From contig NW_006500347.1 of the NCBI RefSeq assembly GCF_000471905.2, positions 2,431,936 to 2,495,935 on the forward strand: a stretch of DNA of 64,000 nt, in the 5' to 3' direction. Position 1 is the first letter of the stretch. Every line of letters starts with the position of its first letter. Of the stretch, positions 13,401 through 24,004 are shown in pieces. This DNA comes from Amborella trichopoda (Eukaryota; Streptophyta; Magnoliopsida; Amborellales; Amborellaceae). Both the position numbers and the translations under genes were made by a program. A model generated the notes under the pieces. That model saw only the letters and a program-made list of their open reading frames with translations, was not told where the DNA came from and did not search any database.

Positions 13401-16400
13401 TCTCAATGGATTACAGGTGCTCCCTTGTGGAACATATAAGTGCTCATATAAATGGGTCCTTTCAAGGCACATGTGCATTAGCTCTTCTTAGTTGGATCAA
13501 ACATTAGAAGAGTGGCTTCCCGTGCGACTGTGAGTGCACATGCCATAGGGTAGTCTCGTGTCAGGGTATGAACCATGTCCCATAAGTCATGACCACCCCA
13601 CACAGGGCTGATACTCAGAAATTACTCGGGTTTTTTTTGTACTCGTTTGGTTCACCTAGCCCTGGCCCATCACACCAACCATGAGCCATACTCATCAACA
13701 TAGCTTTGACTTGGAGGCAATCAACGAAAAGTTGTTTGCCCGACCGCCTAGGCAGACTTTTGGTAAAAAAAACACCTAAGCATATTAAAGGTGGACACTA
13801 TTAGTAGGCAGTTGAAAAGGTGGGAAAAGGAGATGCCTAGGCAGCCTGCATGACTTTTGGAGAAAAAAAATTCAGGAGGGGGCAAAAAATGTCATTTTAC
13901 CCCCTTAAAAGGGGGGATAAGGGTTTTTGGGACCATTATTGCCCCCAAAAGCAGTTTTCGTGAACTTTAGAGTGAGAAACAACATTAAAAAAACTAAATT
14001 TGAAGATTATTTGAGAGAATTTTTTTTTGAAATCCTTGAATGGTCACAATATTAAAGGATATTCATCCCCAATCTTTTGAGGCTTATAGGGGTTGTAAAA
14101 GAGGAGATTTGGGATCCCAAACATTTCGATTTGGCTCGAAATCGAGTCCACTTCAAGGAGGTTGGTATATTTCAATGACATCTCAAGTTGATTTTATCTT
14201 CTAATGTTGCTTTTGAGTGATAATTATTTCCAATACAGCAAACCATTCATAGATGCGCAGCATAGAATAATCTGATTCCTTATTAGTCAAACATTCAAAA
14301 GGAGACTTATTAGACTTAGTAGGTATTTTGTGATTTTCAATAGTCAAAATGGCTTTTGCTCCCAAGTTTTGTGGAACATTGGGTTGTAAAAGTAATGCAT
14401 TAACGTGTCGATTCCTACATTCTGCAACCCCATTTTTCTCTGGGTATAAGGACAAGCACACCGATGTTGATTATGTTGTGGCTTAAAAAACCTCGGGATT
14501 TCCTTGATAAGTGTTTGCCACTAGAATTTGTTTTGAGTATCTTAATGTTTATTTTTGTTTTTCAAAACAAGAAAAAAATACCAAGCATGATGAGAGAAGT
14601 CAACCACAAAAATAACATAATATTTAGATCCGGTTTTGTGCAAAATTTAAAAAGGCCCCCACACATTTGAATGAACAAGATCAAATTGATAGTTTTATTT
14701 TCCAAGATTGCAAAATCGCAAAGTAGGTGGTTTTGCCAACTTACATTTTTGCAATTTAATGAATTCATAAAAACCACTTAAAACTTGGAGAAAATTGGAG
14801 AAGGTCCCCATGCATCTAAGTGAACAAGATTAAATTTGTAAATATTTTTATTTTCGAAAATTGGAAAAGGGCAAAGCAGATGGTATAGCTAACTTGCATT
14901 TATTGCAATTTAGTTAATTATAGAAAACCTCAGTAAAGTTACATGAAGAAGGAATAGTTCTCGATGAATAAACTTTAAAGCCTATCAAAATCAAGATGAC
15001 CAAGACACGTTTTCCATAATTGCCAATGATTAGGGCTGCGAGTGGGTGCGAGTGGGCCAGTCTGGCCTCACAGGCTTAAGTAAGCCTGATTTGATAGAGT
15101 CCGGGTTTAGGTTCCTTGTGGGCTTATCATGCTTGGCTGGGCCTTAATTTAGGGCTCGTATCATATAGCGGCCCAGGCTCAGGCCTTGAGATGGGGCTGA
15201 CAGGCCTCTGCGATGTGCTAAAAGGTCAGGTCAGACCTGATTGGTTTCTATAGTTTTTATTTCTTTATGTAGGTTATTTAGGCCATCCATATTTTAATAA
15301 TCTACCCTTGTTTTGGGTAGAAGAATAAAATATTAGTGGGTTCTGAGTTTCCTTAATGTTTATCTTTTTTATGGGTTATTTAAGTCTTCCATTTTCAATT
15401 CTTCCACCTTGTTTGTTTCTACTTTTTGCATGATAAAAGAAATTACTTGTAAGTTGTGGGACTTGATCCTTGGTAGCTTACATAGGAGTTCTTCAAGCAA
15501 AGCACCCTAGTAAGAGTGCTACTGGTGTTATGGATTGCACTTATTTTTATAGAATAAGATGCAGGCTGGTCTTGGTCCTAAATGTTTATGTTGGACAGGC
15601 TTTGGCTTTGGCTTATGTGGGCTTTGTCAGGCCCTGGTCATGGCTCTTCGGTCAACCTTGGCGTGGCCCGGACCTGGCTTGCTTGGACCCCTACCAATGA
15701 TGAAGAGACTAACATGAAACAATAGCTGCAGACGGACTAGTACTGGTAGGTCCCAAGAAATAATTCAGATAGAGTCATAGAACAATTGACCGACTTTATG
15801 ACCTCTCCAAATCAGCCTTCATGTTGAGATTTTCCGAATCAAACAAACATCATGAATGAACAAGACCAAACAATTTAGATGAATTAAATGGGGACCAGAT
15901 AAAAAACTCATTATCATATTGCCACTAAGGTGTCTGTTTAAGTACTTTCTTGGGGTATTGAGATATCAAGAACCTTACATGGGATTATTGTGAGGCGGCA
16001 GAAGTATGCAAAACTTTCATTGAAAGAGCACATCTGTCTGCTAGCAAAGCAGTAGATACTCCTGCTCAGGTTAATGTTAGATTGTCTACTTCTAATAGAG
16101 ACTTTCTTTCGTATCCTACTGTGTGTAAAAAGTTAGTTGGTCTCGTCATTTATCTCACTCTCACCATTACTAGACTAGATATTTCACATGCAGCTTTGAT
16201 GGTGAGTTAATCTGTTCAGCAATCCTTATCTTATATGAGAGCATTTCGTTGTATTATCACTTATGTTTGTACTACACTTGGCAAAGGTTTATCCTACTCA
16301 TCTATTCTGAGTTTCAGTTGGTGGCATAACTCTAATTGGGTTCACTGTCTAAACACAATGCTCAACATCTGGATGTTATATTTCTTGGGAGGCTCACTTG

Positions 16401-18061
16401 TGTCTTGCAGGAGCAAGAAACAAGATGTTGCCTCTAAGTTCATTTCTGAGGCAGAATATAAAGAGATGTCCTTTACTGCTGATTGAATTTTGAGGATTCA
16501 CATGTTGGTCGACCTTGGGGTACACCTCAGTTCAGCTTCACCTCTTTATGGTGATAATATCAATGCTATCAAGATTGTTAACAACCTGGTAGTCAAAGCA
16601 TATTGAGGTTGATTGTCATTCTATTGGAGAATGTTGTTCATGGTATCCTTGACCTATACACAATCAGCGACCAGAGAGCAGCTTTGCTTAAGTCTGTAAC
16701 CAGGTGCTAATATGACTACTTGGTAAGCAAACTGTTGCTTATTATGACTACTTGGTAAGCAAACTGTTGCTTATTATGGTGAATTCATTAGTCTTTTGTA
16801 TAACATATACTCTGCATATAAGGCATAAAGCATTTCATCAATACAATCTGTGAATGGGAATTCTGCCCAAGTTTCTTTTAATCTAGCAGGCATGACGTCA
16901 AATTCCTTGATTAATACATTTATAATAGTATCTAAATGCTGCATGGAGTCGAGGGTTTCCTGTCATGCAGCCTAAAAGTCATTATAACAATTTATTAGAT
17001 AATGAGATTCACCCACATGGGGGACATACCCAGAAAGGGTATGATATAATATGTGCAAATTCCTTTAAATCTAATTTGGGATGATCTCTTGGAAAATAAC
17101 ATGCATACATTAAAATAGCAGCTTGGTCGTACATTTTCCTCATAATTAAGGAGTTTGTACACTACATTATTGAAATTAACGTTTTAAAGGAAATAAAACC
17201 TGTAATATGTGAATTATCTGTTGCTTTCAAGTAACCAGATTGTAGTTCAGATGGGTATTGATGATATTCGGGTGTCTTGCCTAATTCTTTATGGGTTCAG
17301 ATGGTTTCTATTCTATCACAAAATTTGTGTGCTATGGACATAAAAATCAAGACTGATCATCTTCTTTGCTGGCCTCGTCAACAGTTTGACTTGCTTGTTG
17401 CAGCACTCCCTCTGTCTGAAGGGGGTGAGGAAGCTCAGTTGAAAAGGATTGCAGAACTTGAGGTACAAGATATTGGTAAATTTGTCTAGTGTTTGATGAA
17501 CCTTCTCAACTTTCATCTCACTCTCACATTTTCTACCTCTAGCTGGTTCATGTGTCTAATGTTGCTTGAACTTTCTATAATTTACAGTTTTAACTGCTAT
17601 TGTGTATGTCATTTAACAGGGCAAATAAAATGCGTGCACTTGCCATGCATGGGCCATTCTTGCGTCAATTCTTGCTTGAACCTTTATGACTCACAGCTGG
17701 ATCTCACTCTCTCTCTCTCTCTCTACAGTTTTGCTATCAAGCACGAGCTAGCTAGATGTGTATGTTTTCTCACTCTGATTCCTTTCTTTCACATTTCTCA
17801 TCAGGCGGAGAATGAAGCTGTAGGGATGGAACTTCACAAGCAACTGGAGGCTGCAGGTGACACTTTCTCTTACTAAATCATAAAAGGAATCTCTATTATA
17901 TAAAGCTAATGAATGGTTGGATGGAGGTTTCGTTACGAAAAGTACCGCATACCATTATTCCATTTTGGTATTTCATGTTTGCAGAACAAGAGTTAAAGCA
18001 AGTGCAGGTGCTTTTCACGAAGGCGGCTGATAACTGCTTGAACTTGAAGAGACCAGATTGA
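4489..18061 (+). CDS. MED21: Mediator of RNA polymerase II transcription subunit 21 (4 coding exons)
   Basis: The coding exons are 4489-4695, 17385-17462, 17805-17856 and 17985-18061. Joined they give 414 bases, i.e. 137 residues plus stop, close to the size of Arabidopsis MED21. All introns are GT-AG and phases match. The protein starts MDIITQLQEQVNTIAETAF, continues through TLQRDAPPV and LSPNYPEPPA, then LPLSEGGEEAQLKRIAEL, and ends in a helical stretch with ADNCLNLKRPD. These are hallmark plant MED21 blocks; the C-terminal half is expected to form a coiled coil. MED21 belongs to the middle module of Mediator in the nucleus, pairing with MED7. In Arabidopsis it binds the E3 ligase HUB1 and is needed for embryo development and defence against necrotrophic fungi. 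The oddity is intron 1, 12.7 kb of nested transposons splitting the gene after residue 69. The start is the only Met matching the family N terminus. Confidence 0.95.
6230..6603. mobile_element. Non-autonomous hAT-type MITE in MED21 intron 1
   Basis: The ends CATTGTTTCAAAAAGAGC and, reverse-complemented, CAGTGATTTAAAAAGCGG are inverted. They are flanked by 8-bp direct repeats TTAGCATT (6222-6229) and TTAACATT (6604-6611, one mismatch). An 8-bp duplication with CA..G ends is typical of hAT. The interior is GC-rich with repeated 'gcctaggcg' motifs and a run of 19 G (6269-6287). No transposase is present. Confidence 0.7.
8871..8990 (-). repeat. 3' tail fragment of an RTE-like LINE
   Basis: A short 'atcgtcatcat' tract joined to 'cccaattaattgggatcggct' reads, on the minus strand, as the conserved 3' end of plant RTE-type LINEs followed by an ATG-repeat tail. 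Related tails occur at 28960-29030 and 34960-35125. Only the terminal part is present. Confidence 0.45.
9634..9835. mobile_element. Short hAT-like element (GC-rich, no coding)
   Basis: The ends CAATGTTTCAGAAC and, reverse-complemented, CAGTGTTATAAACT are similar to other hAT-like elements in this window. The interior has 'ctcggccgag' and 'ctcgggctcagg' motifs. Flanking duplication is too degraded to call. Classification is by resemblance. Confidence 0.4.
10399..10442. repeat. (GA)22 microsatellite
   Basis: An uninterrupted GA dinucleotide run lies inside MED21 intron 1. It creates spurious open frames on both strands. Confidence 0.95.
10668..11480 (+). pseudogene. Ty1/Copia gag remnant with primer-binding site
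   Basis: A primer-binding-site-like TTGGTATCTGAGCT (one change from the initiator-tRNA-Met complement) starts near 10669. Translated pieces downstream match Copia gag layout: a 'DVWKHLEKL' block, then 'GNKSINDYYM', and a zinc knuckle CHYCKEFGH followed by a Cys around 11378-11430. The last spacing is one residue longer than the usual CX2CX4HX4C. Stops and frame changes interrupt it, so it is dead. It ends near 11480, where opposite-strand Copia sequence begins. Confidence 0.65.
11481..11880 (-). pseudogene. Copia polyprotein linker remnant (between integrase and RT)
   Basis: On the minus strand the frame contains RKSNRLSIPSVRYGFTNAF near 11560-11620. It resembles the Copia segment between integrase and reverse transcriptase, where 'R.S.R...P..Y/F' motifs are common. 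It is rich in Ser and Pro. It probably belongs to the same minus-strand Copia copy as the integrase remnant at 14175-15930, now separated by insertions. This is an inference from order and strand. Confidence 0.45.
11640..12135. repeat. Tandem duplication, about 240 bp per unit, inside the Copia linker
   Basis: Blocks such as 'agtcattggaacctg', 'gaagtggg', 'gaaactgag(a/g)taaatagatga' and 'gggccactgttatcc' occur in the same order in 11690-11890 and again in 11905-12135. The two units have diverged by substitutions and small indels. Confidence 0.6.
12136..14174. other. Intronic repeat mosaic, no gene seen
   Basis: This part of MED21 intron 1 contains a GC-rich 'gggccgggcc' fragment (12560-12690), a long CT-rich tract with short C and A runs (12830-13070), and 'cctaggca' motifs (13750-13850) like those in the hAT elements elsewhere. 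The open frame at 13071-13439 has no recognisable protein and no supporting splice signals, so I do not call it. Confidence 0.45.
14175..15930 (-). pseudogene. Ty1/Copia integrase remnant, split by a hAT insertion
   Basis: Read on the minus strand, pieces occur in Copia order. A GAG-pre-integrase segment (a degraded His/Leu-Gly-His block) spans the hAT element near 15000/15710. A 'GPFKFCTK' integrase-core block lies near 14650. PEKNGVAECRNRHVNALLLQ follows near 14400-14450, then an SPFECL block near 14300. PEKNGVAE.RNRH is a strong Copia integrase signature. Several stops and shifts break it. A partial duplication of about 140 bp (14640-14760 against 14790-14915) sits inside. Confidence 0.7.
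15031..15693. mobile_element. Non-autonomous hAT-type element inserted in a Copia remnant
   Basis: It starts TAGGGCTGCG and ends GGACCCCTA, flanked by a perfect 8-bp duplication CCAATGAT (15023-15030 and 15694-15701). The interior is GC-richer with 'gggcc' and 'ggcctg' motifs and no transposase. The flanking Copia sequence continues on both sides, so the insertion is younger than that copy. Confidence 0.75.
15935..16730 (+). pseudogene. Ty1/Copia reverse transcriptase C-terminus and RNase H remnant
   Basis: The plus strand reads FLGIEISR, then KLVGLVIYLT with 'TRLDISHA', then a tryptophan-containing RNase H block and SKKQDVASKFISEAEYKEM. This order (end of RT, 'P..Y...VG.L.YL', RNase H 'SKKQ..VA.SS.EAEY') is that of Copia. 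In-frame stops show decay. The strand is opposite to the integrase remnant that ends just upstream, so this is a separate or inverted copy. A 33-bp direct repeat (near 16710-16775) follows. Confidence 0.7.
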
Positions 18062-18847
18062 TTTACCTCTCATTTAGTTGGGTATTTCAGATATTTGCCA
18101 TTTTGTATTGGAAATAACTTTCTTTGTTTTACTTTTTTCTTGTGTTTAGGTGATGCCATTGTATTTGCAGCGATTTTGACAATTTGTTCGTGTAATATAT
18201 TACGTTGAGGTATATATGACATTTTTACTTTGGCGTTTTGCAATGCCACTTAAAAATGAGATTCCTTAGCTTTATATAATAGAGATTCCTTTTATGATTT
18301 AGCTTTATATAATGCCCTGAAATGACCCATAGAAGTGATATTCCTGATTTCATGTCTTCATGTTGGTGTGCTCTCTCTCTCTCTCTCTCTCTCTGGTTCT
18401 CACAGTTGGTTTTTCCTCTATGAGTATAATTTTCTTTTGAAGTTTTATGGAACATTGCTGATCTCTTTGAGATTGGTGCAAATCAAGCGGAAACACTACA
18501 TAAGTGTGGGAGGGCAACCACACACTAGTATTACATTGGAGTAACCCATTGCCATCGAGGCGAATTTGGGTGGTTTCCAGTAAAATACAGACCCAGGGCT
18601 AATTTTTCTCTCCTGGTTCTACTGTCAAAGAGCCACTGTTTGTTGAGGTAGTGTTCATGCACAAGCCGGGAGAAGAAATAACTAGAATAACCATTTTTAG
18701 CCGTCAATATAAACATGCCCTTAGTGATGCTTGTTCATCCTTTGTTGTTTTCACTCATAAATATGCAGAGGACCATGATAAGTAAACTGTAATGCTTCAT
18801 TGGAAGAGCTTCCTTTCCCATCATTTTACTTCTCTTTTCATAACGAT
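18062..18847 (+). other. MED21 3' flank and downstream spacer
   Basis: AT-rich sequence follows the MED21 stop, expected to include its 3' untranslated region. I could not pick one polyadenylation signal with confidence. A CT-repeat lies near 18370-18393. No further gene is seen. Confidence 0.4.
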
Positions 18848-19200
18848 GTAGTTTCTACGAGGCCTAGGCCTTTGGAAAACAAAATAAAACCTCACCTTGG
18901 AATCTTGTCTAGAAAACGCTTTGGGTGCGGGAAATCTCTATACTGGCTAAGATTAATTTATACTAGTGATTAAGAAATTCATAGCTCTAAATTGGTACAG
19001 ATCTTGTGGATCAATTAACACTTGACAATTGACAGTCTAGATAATGTGTTGTAATAGTATATTATTTTCAGGATTAGAAATTCTATTTTTTTTTCAATCA
19101 TAATGATCAAGGTCGAGATGATCGATTTGAAGGTTTCCGACAATGTAATTATAATTTTTGATGAGTTTTGAGGTGAGGTTTTACTTTCTTTCTATGAAGC
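18848..19200. mobile_element. MITE, family A
   Basis: The left 'gtttctacgaggcctaggcc' with 'aaaataaaacctcacc' and the right 'gaggtgaggttttac...ctatgaagcc' form inverted ends, as at 3292-3640. The interior includes 'gtcgagatgatcgatt'. There is no coding capacity. Confidence 0.55.
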
Positions 19201-19221
19201 CTTGGCATTATCTTTAACTTT

Positions 19222-19590
19222 TTGAGTTTCTATGAAGCTCATACCTTATGAAAAAAAGTAAAGCCTCACCTTGAAATCTTGTTTAGAAAACTGGGAATCT
19301 CTAAAATAGTTCTAAGATCAATTTCCACCACCAATTGTGGAACTTGTAGCTCAAACAACGATATAAATTTTGTAGATCCATGAATACTTGAAAATGGACG
19401 GTTTAGATAATGTGTTACAATATACTATATCTTTAGGGATTAAAGTCTTTTTTTTTTTTCATATACTATATCTTTAGGGATTAAAGTCTTTTTTTTTTTT
19501 CACAACCATAATGATCTAGGTTGAATTTTTTGACACTGGAAACTATAACTTTCAGTGAGCTTTGTGGTGACTACAAAGTCTTAGTCTTAT
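19222..19590. mobile_element. MITE, family A, decayed, with internal 40-bp duplication
   Basis: It begins 'gtttctatgaagc' with 'aaagcctcacc' like family A and ends near 'gtggtgactacaaag'. A 40-bp unit ('atatactatatctttaggg' plus a T run) is tandemly duplicated at about 19420-19500. Confidence 0.45.
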
Positions 19591-19969
19591 TTTAAAATTG
19601 TCCATTTATAAAAATACACATAAAATATCAAACATCTAGTATTTCAACAACTTTTTATTTTATTTCAAAGTACCCATCAAAATACATATGACCATGAGGT
19701 GAAATTGTTGAAGAAGGGTAAACTGATTAAATTGTTTGTTGGAAAGTTCGGTATATTTTGATAGTTCCCTTAATTTTATCTGGAATAAACTATCTTGTTT
19801 GAAATTAATATAATATAGTACTATTATTTTGATAGTTGCTTATTATGCGCTTTGTGTAACATTGTAATTTTAATTTTGGTAGTTTTTAGCTATGTTTTGT
19901 TGTTTCTTGCTAAAAAGGTGTGGTTTGGATAAGCTTGAGGCCCTAAACAATAAACGTATTCAAATAGTG

Positions 19970-20315
19970 TTGAAAGATGTTTCAATACTGAAAATATTTG
20001 TGCTGGTTTTAAAATTCATTTTCATCTCTAGTTATAGAATTTAAAGGTAAAAAAGATTGTAGATCGAGCAGATCCATAAACAATTGAAACCTTCAAAATT
20101 GATGGTCCAAAAAATATATTACAGGATGCAATGTTTCGAAGACTTGAAATTCATTTTTTCTCATATCCGTTGAGATGATCAATTTGAGGAGTTGTGATTC
20201 ATTTTTTCTTATATTCGTTGAGATGATCAATTTGAGGAGTTTTCAGCATCTAAACAGCATCTTCTATTGAATTTTAGAGGTGTGACTTAATTTGACTGTT
20301 TATGGCCCCACCCTT
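19970..20315. mobile_element. MITE, family B, decayed
   Basis: It shares the interior blocks of family B: 'gtagatcga', 'aaattgatggtccaaaaaa', 'gttgagatgatcaatttgagga'. It ends with 'tgacttaatttgactgttt', a worn version of the family end. A 55-bp piece is duplicated near 20160-20245. Confidence 0.4.
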
Positions 20316-20589
20316 ATATAAACTATGGTGGCCACCTACATCTGCCATCCATTCACACTTACAGACGGTTTATGATTAAGAATCCTATGGGAGACACTTA
20401 AGTGGGAACAAATGGATTAGACTGATTGGATTAAGACGTTTTTTCAATGATCTAAGGATTACACTGTTGAAAAAGATGATCTAAGGACTATATAGCACCA
20501 TGACCATGCTTATTAGAAATGAAACTACCATCTCTAGAAAGGGAAGCTACCATCTCTTATTTGAACAGCAGTGAAATATCACTGTCTTT

Positions 20590-21030
20590 AATAAAGAGTG
20601 AGGTTTATATAGGGTGCTCATCATATTTTTTTTACGAGAGTACGAAATTTTATTGATCACAAGGTGTTAGAATAAATTCAAAAAACAATATCCTCATAAA
20701 GGGATTGTCTTTAAAGACACTATTTATCTTTTGTACATGGAGGTCACAATCATTCTTGTCTCTTAAATTTCAAAATAGGTGGTTGTAAGAGTGTAATTGA
20801 ATAGATACAAAGTTTCAAAAAATATAATTCTTGGACTTCGCGACTCACCATAAACCATCCAAGTTTACATCGAGTAAGTATGAATGATTGTGACCTCCGT
20901 GTACAAAAGGATAAATGGTCTCTTTGTAGGCAATTATCCGTAGAAATTACAAGGCTATCGAAGAAATTCCCTTTTGGCTAGGCCATCAGCAACCTCATTA
21001 GCTTTTCTATAAATATAAGCTGCCCATCTT
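20590..21030 (-). pseudogene. L1-type LINE 3' fragment with RNase H-like tail
   Basis: On the minus strand, near 20975-21025, the translation contains RKANEVADGLAKREF, matching the C-terminal RNase H-like signature (R.AN..AD.LA) of plant L1-type LINEs. The rest is degraded. A 27-bp segment near 20745 recurs inverted near 20885 ('gaatgattgtgacctcc'), so the remnant has also been rearranged. Confidence 0.5.
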
Positions 21031-21394
21031 ATATTATATTATATTATATAGTTTTAGCATCGGAAATAATACAATAGTTTGAAAATATATATTTAGTTAA
21101 AATTATAAAATTTAAAATTTTAAAAGTAATGCAGAGCAGGAAATTATATAAATACTTATAAAAGTAGACAGTACACTATTTGTAAAACTTAAAATTCCTT
21201 TGGCATGGGGTTCAAGATGATTCTTGGGTTTCTAACCTCGAAAAACCCTTTTTGTGGAAAAGTAATAAAGAGGCCATGGTTTTGTTCTTCAAATTTCTCA
21301 AAATTCATGACATGCTCTAGACCATACAATTTGGCATATAATAAGAGTAATCATAATCTCCTCATAAGAAAGATAAATATTCTTATAGTATATT

Positions 21395-22623
21395 GGGAAA
21401 TTATTGTTAATATACCTTAATTTTAAGAAAATCGTAAAAAAACCCCAAACTTCTCAAAACCTCGTCTACACTTTTTTTTTCCCAATTTTCTGCATTTTCT
21501 AGATGAAAATACCATTTACGGTAGTCTTTCTACCGTAATGCATTGCGACCATTACAGTAATTAAAATATCGTTGTAAATAGAGACAGAATTACTGTACTT
21601 CTAGTACCGTAATGACATAAACATCTATTATGGTACTTTAATTACCGTAATAACATAGAGTATTATGGTAATTAAAATACCGTAATACTTTAAAGTAGTA
21701 TTACGGTAATTTAAGTACCGTAATATTGCCCAACTCAACACGAAAGATTTTTTACTCTCTTGAGCCTACTATTTATTTACTCTCTCGACAAAAATCCACG
21801 GCTAACTTTAATTTTTCAAATATCAAATTTTTAAGATATAATTTTTACTTAATTTTTATATGGTTCTCAAATTTTAGAACGAAAACACGCTCCAATAGGT
21901 GTTTTTGAGCGAGAGAGTAGATCCACATCGTGCTCCCATAGGAACGTAGATTTTTGAAAAAGGTAGCCCTTATATTAGCTTTGGTTTGAAAAGGGTAGCC
22001 CTGATATTATCGTAATACTTTAAAATCTTCAAACCAAAGCTAATATCAGGGTTATCCTTTTCAAAAAATCTATGTTTCCATAGGAACACGATGTGGATCT
22101 ATTCTCTCGTTAAAAAACACCTATTTAAGCGTGTTTTCGTTCTAAAATTTTGATAACCATATAAAAATTAAGTAGAGATTATATCCTAAAAATTTAATAT
22201 TTGAAAAATTAGAGCTAGCCGTGGATTTTTGTCGAGGCAGTAAATAAATAGTAGGCTTGAGAGAGTAAAAAATCTTTCGTGTTGAGTTGGGCAATATTAC
22301 GATACTTAAATTACTGTAATACGACTTTAAAGTATTACGGTATTTTAATTACCATAATACTCTATGTTATTACGGTAATTAAAGTACCGTAATAGATGTT
22401 TATGTCATTACGGTACTAGAAGTATCGTAATTCTATCTCTATTTACAACGATATTTTAATTACCGTAATGGTCGCAATGCATTATGGTAGAAAGAGTACC
22501 GTAAACGGTATTTTCATCTAGAAAATACAGAAATTTGGGAAAAAGGGTGTGGGCGAGGTTTTGGGAAGTTTGGGTTTTTTTTACGATTTTCTTAAAATTA
22601 AGGTGTATTAACGATAATTTCCC
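21395..22623. mobile_element. Mutator-like foldback element (1.23-kb near-perfect palindrome)
   Basis: The left end GGGAAATTATTGTTAATA and the reverse complement of the right end GGGAAATTATCGTTAATA match. The arms continue as near-complementary sequence for about 590 bases each, to a short centre near 22010. Flanks are TAGTATATT (21386-21394) and TAGTATATA (22624-22632), a 9-bp duplication with one mismatch, which is the Mutator-like length. The arms are packed with 'taccgtaat'/'attacggta' motifs in both orientations. No transposase frame is present. Its RNA would form one long hairpin. Confidence 0.8.
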
Positions 22624-22844
22624 TAGTATATATAATCCCTTGAGGTTCACTTTACTCAGTACAAGGTCACACAGGTACGGACCCGGACTCGAAAAAGACT
22701 GTGGGACTTAGACATGGACCCGAATAGACCGGACTGGACTTGGACCCAACTAGACCCGATTGGATTTGATCCAAAAATAAAAGATATAAAATATTTAAAT
22801 GAAATATATAAAATAAAAGATATATATATATATATATATATGGG

Positions 22845-23225
22845 AAAAGTTTATATAGAGGCTCTAAACAATCAAATTTGAGCCTACCACAAAAATTTCA
22901 CTAGAAGCGATTGTTGTTTTGATGCCCAAATATCTTCAGATCGATCATCTCGACATCAAGATATATGGACATGAAAAAAAAAAGGATTTCAAGTTTTGAA
23001 AATAGTGTGTTTTGTAGCATGTATTTGGACTGTCAATTTTCAAGATTTTCAAGTTTTCATAGATCTGTCGATCTATACTATTTTTGAACCTTTACACTTA
23101 ATAAATGAATATGAAAATATATTTTAAGGTCATTACAAAGATTTCCAATATTAAAACAACATTTCTCGATACTATTTGAAGGTAGGCTCTAATTTGATTG
23201 TTCAGAGCCTAGGCTCTATACAAAC
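22845..23225. mobile_element. MITE, family B (first of a tandem pair)
   Basis: The ends are inverted: 'gtttatatagaggctctaaa' with 'caatcaaatttgagcctacc' on the left, 'ggtaggctctaatttgattg' with 'agcctaggctctatacaaac' on the right. The inner part has 'gatcatctcgacatcaag'. The next copy begins 6-7 bases later in the same orientation. Confidence 0.65.
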
Positions 23226-23231
23226 CGTACC

Positions 23232-23606
23232 GAAAAAGTTTATATAAAGCCGAGGCTCTAAACAATCAAATTTGAGTCGACCTAAAAAATTTCACTAGAA
23301 GATGTTGTTTTGATGCCCAAATATCCTCAAATTGATCATCTCGACATCAAGATGTATAGACATGAGAAAAAGTGGATTTCAAGTTTTGGAAATAGTGTAT
23401 TTTGTAGCCCATTTTTTGACCATTAATTTTCAATATTTTCATATATCTATTGATCTACACTATTTTTGTAGCTTTAAACTTTATAAATAAAGATGAAAAT
23501 ATATTTTAAGACTACAAACATTTTCAGTATTGTAACCACATTTCTCAATACTATTTGAAGGTAGGCTCTAATTTGATTGTTTAGAGCCCTATACAAACCG
23601 CACCCA
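23232..23606. mobile_element. MITE, family B (second of a tandem pair)
   Basis: It has the same ends and interior as the preceding copy, differing by scattered substitutions and a few small deletions. The right end loses part of the 'cctaggctc' block. It could come from two insertions side by side or from duplication of one. Confidence 0.65.
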
Positions 23607-23829
23607 TATATATATAAAATTTAAATATTATAATTAAAAAATATAGTCGTATTTAATTAAAAATGATTAAAATATTATTTAAATTATAATACTCTTATGG
23701 TAGGATCCACATGGATTGGATCCTGAACCCCAATAATTTTGTCCAATATTTGGACCAGACTGATACGATGGCCTGTGTCTGAGTCGGGTCCTGGGTCGGG
23801 TCAAAATCCATTCCCGGCCCTTTACAGCG

Positions 23830-23965
23830 CAAAGCCAATTTCGGTCAAGAACTCTCCCTTTTAAACCCAGAAACCCAAAGCCGATTTAGTGAGGAACTCT
23901 CTCTCTCTCTCTCTCTCTCTCTACTCTTCTTCTTCTCTCTCTCTACTACGTTATTACTACTACTA

Positions 23966-24004
<39 letters not shown>

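Larger units (their letters stand above)
22660..23825. mobile_element. Composite repeat: 'gacccgg' element holding two family B MITEs
   Basis: The outer parts (22670-22760 and 23700-23822) are rich in 'gacccgg', 'ggacc' and 'cgggtc' motifs, with roughly inverted ends, like common plant non-autonomous hAT repeats. Two MITEs sit between them. A TA run at 22820-22840 adjoins the first. The outer element's exact ends are not certain. Confidence 0.4.

Noticed and set aside
10668-16730. One complete Copia element spanning MED21 intron 1
   Set aside because: The gag and RT/RNase H pieces are on + but integrase is on -, and no matching LTR pair was found, so a single element is not supported.
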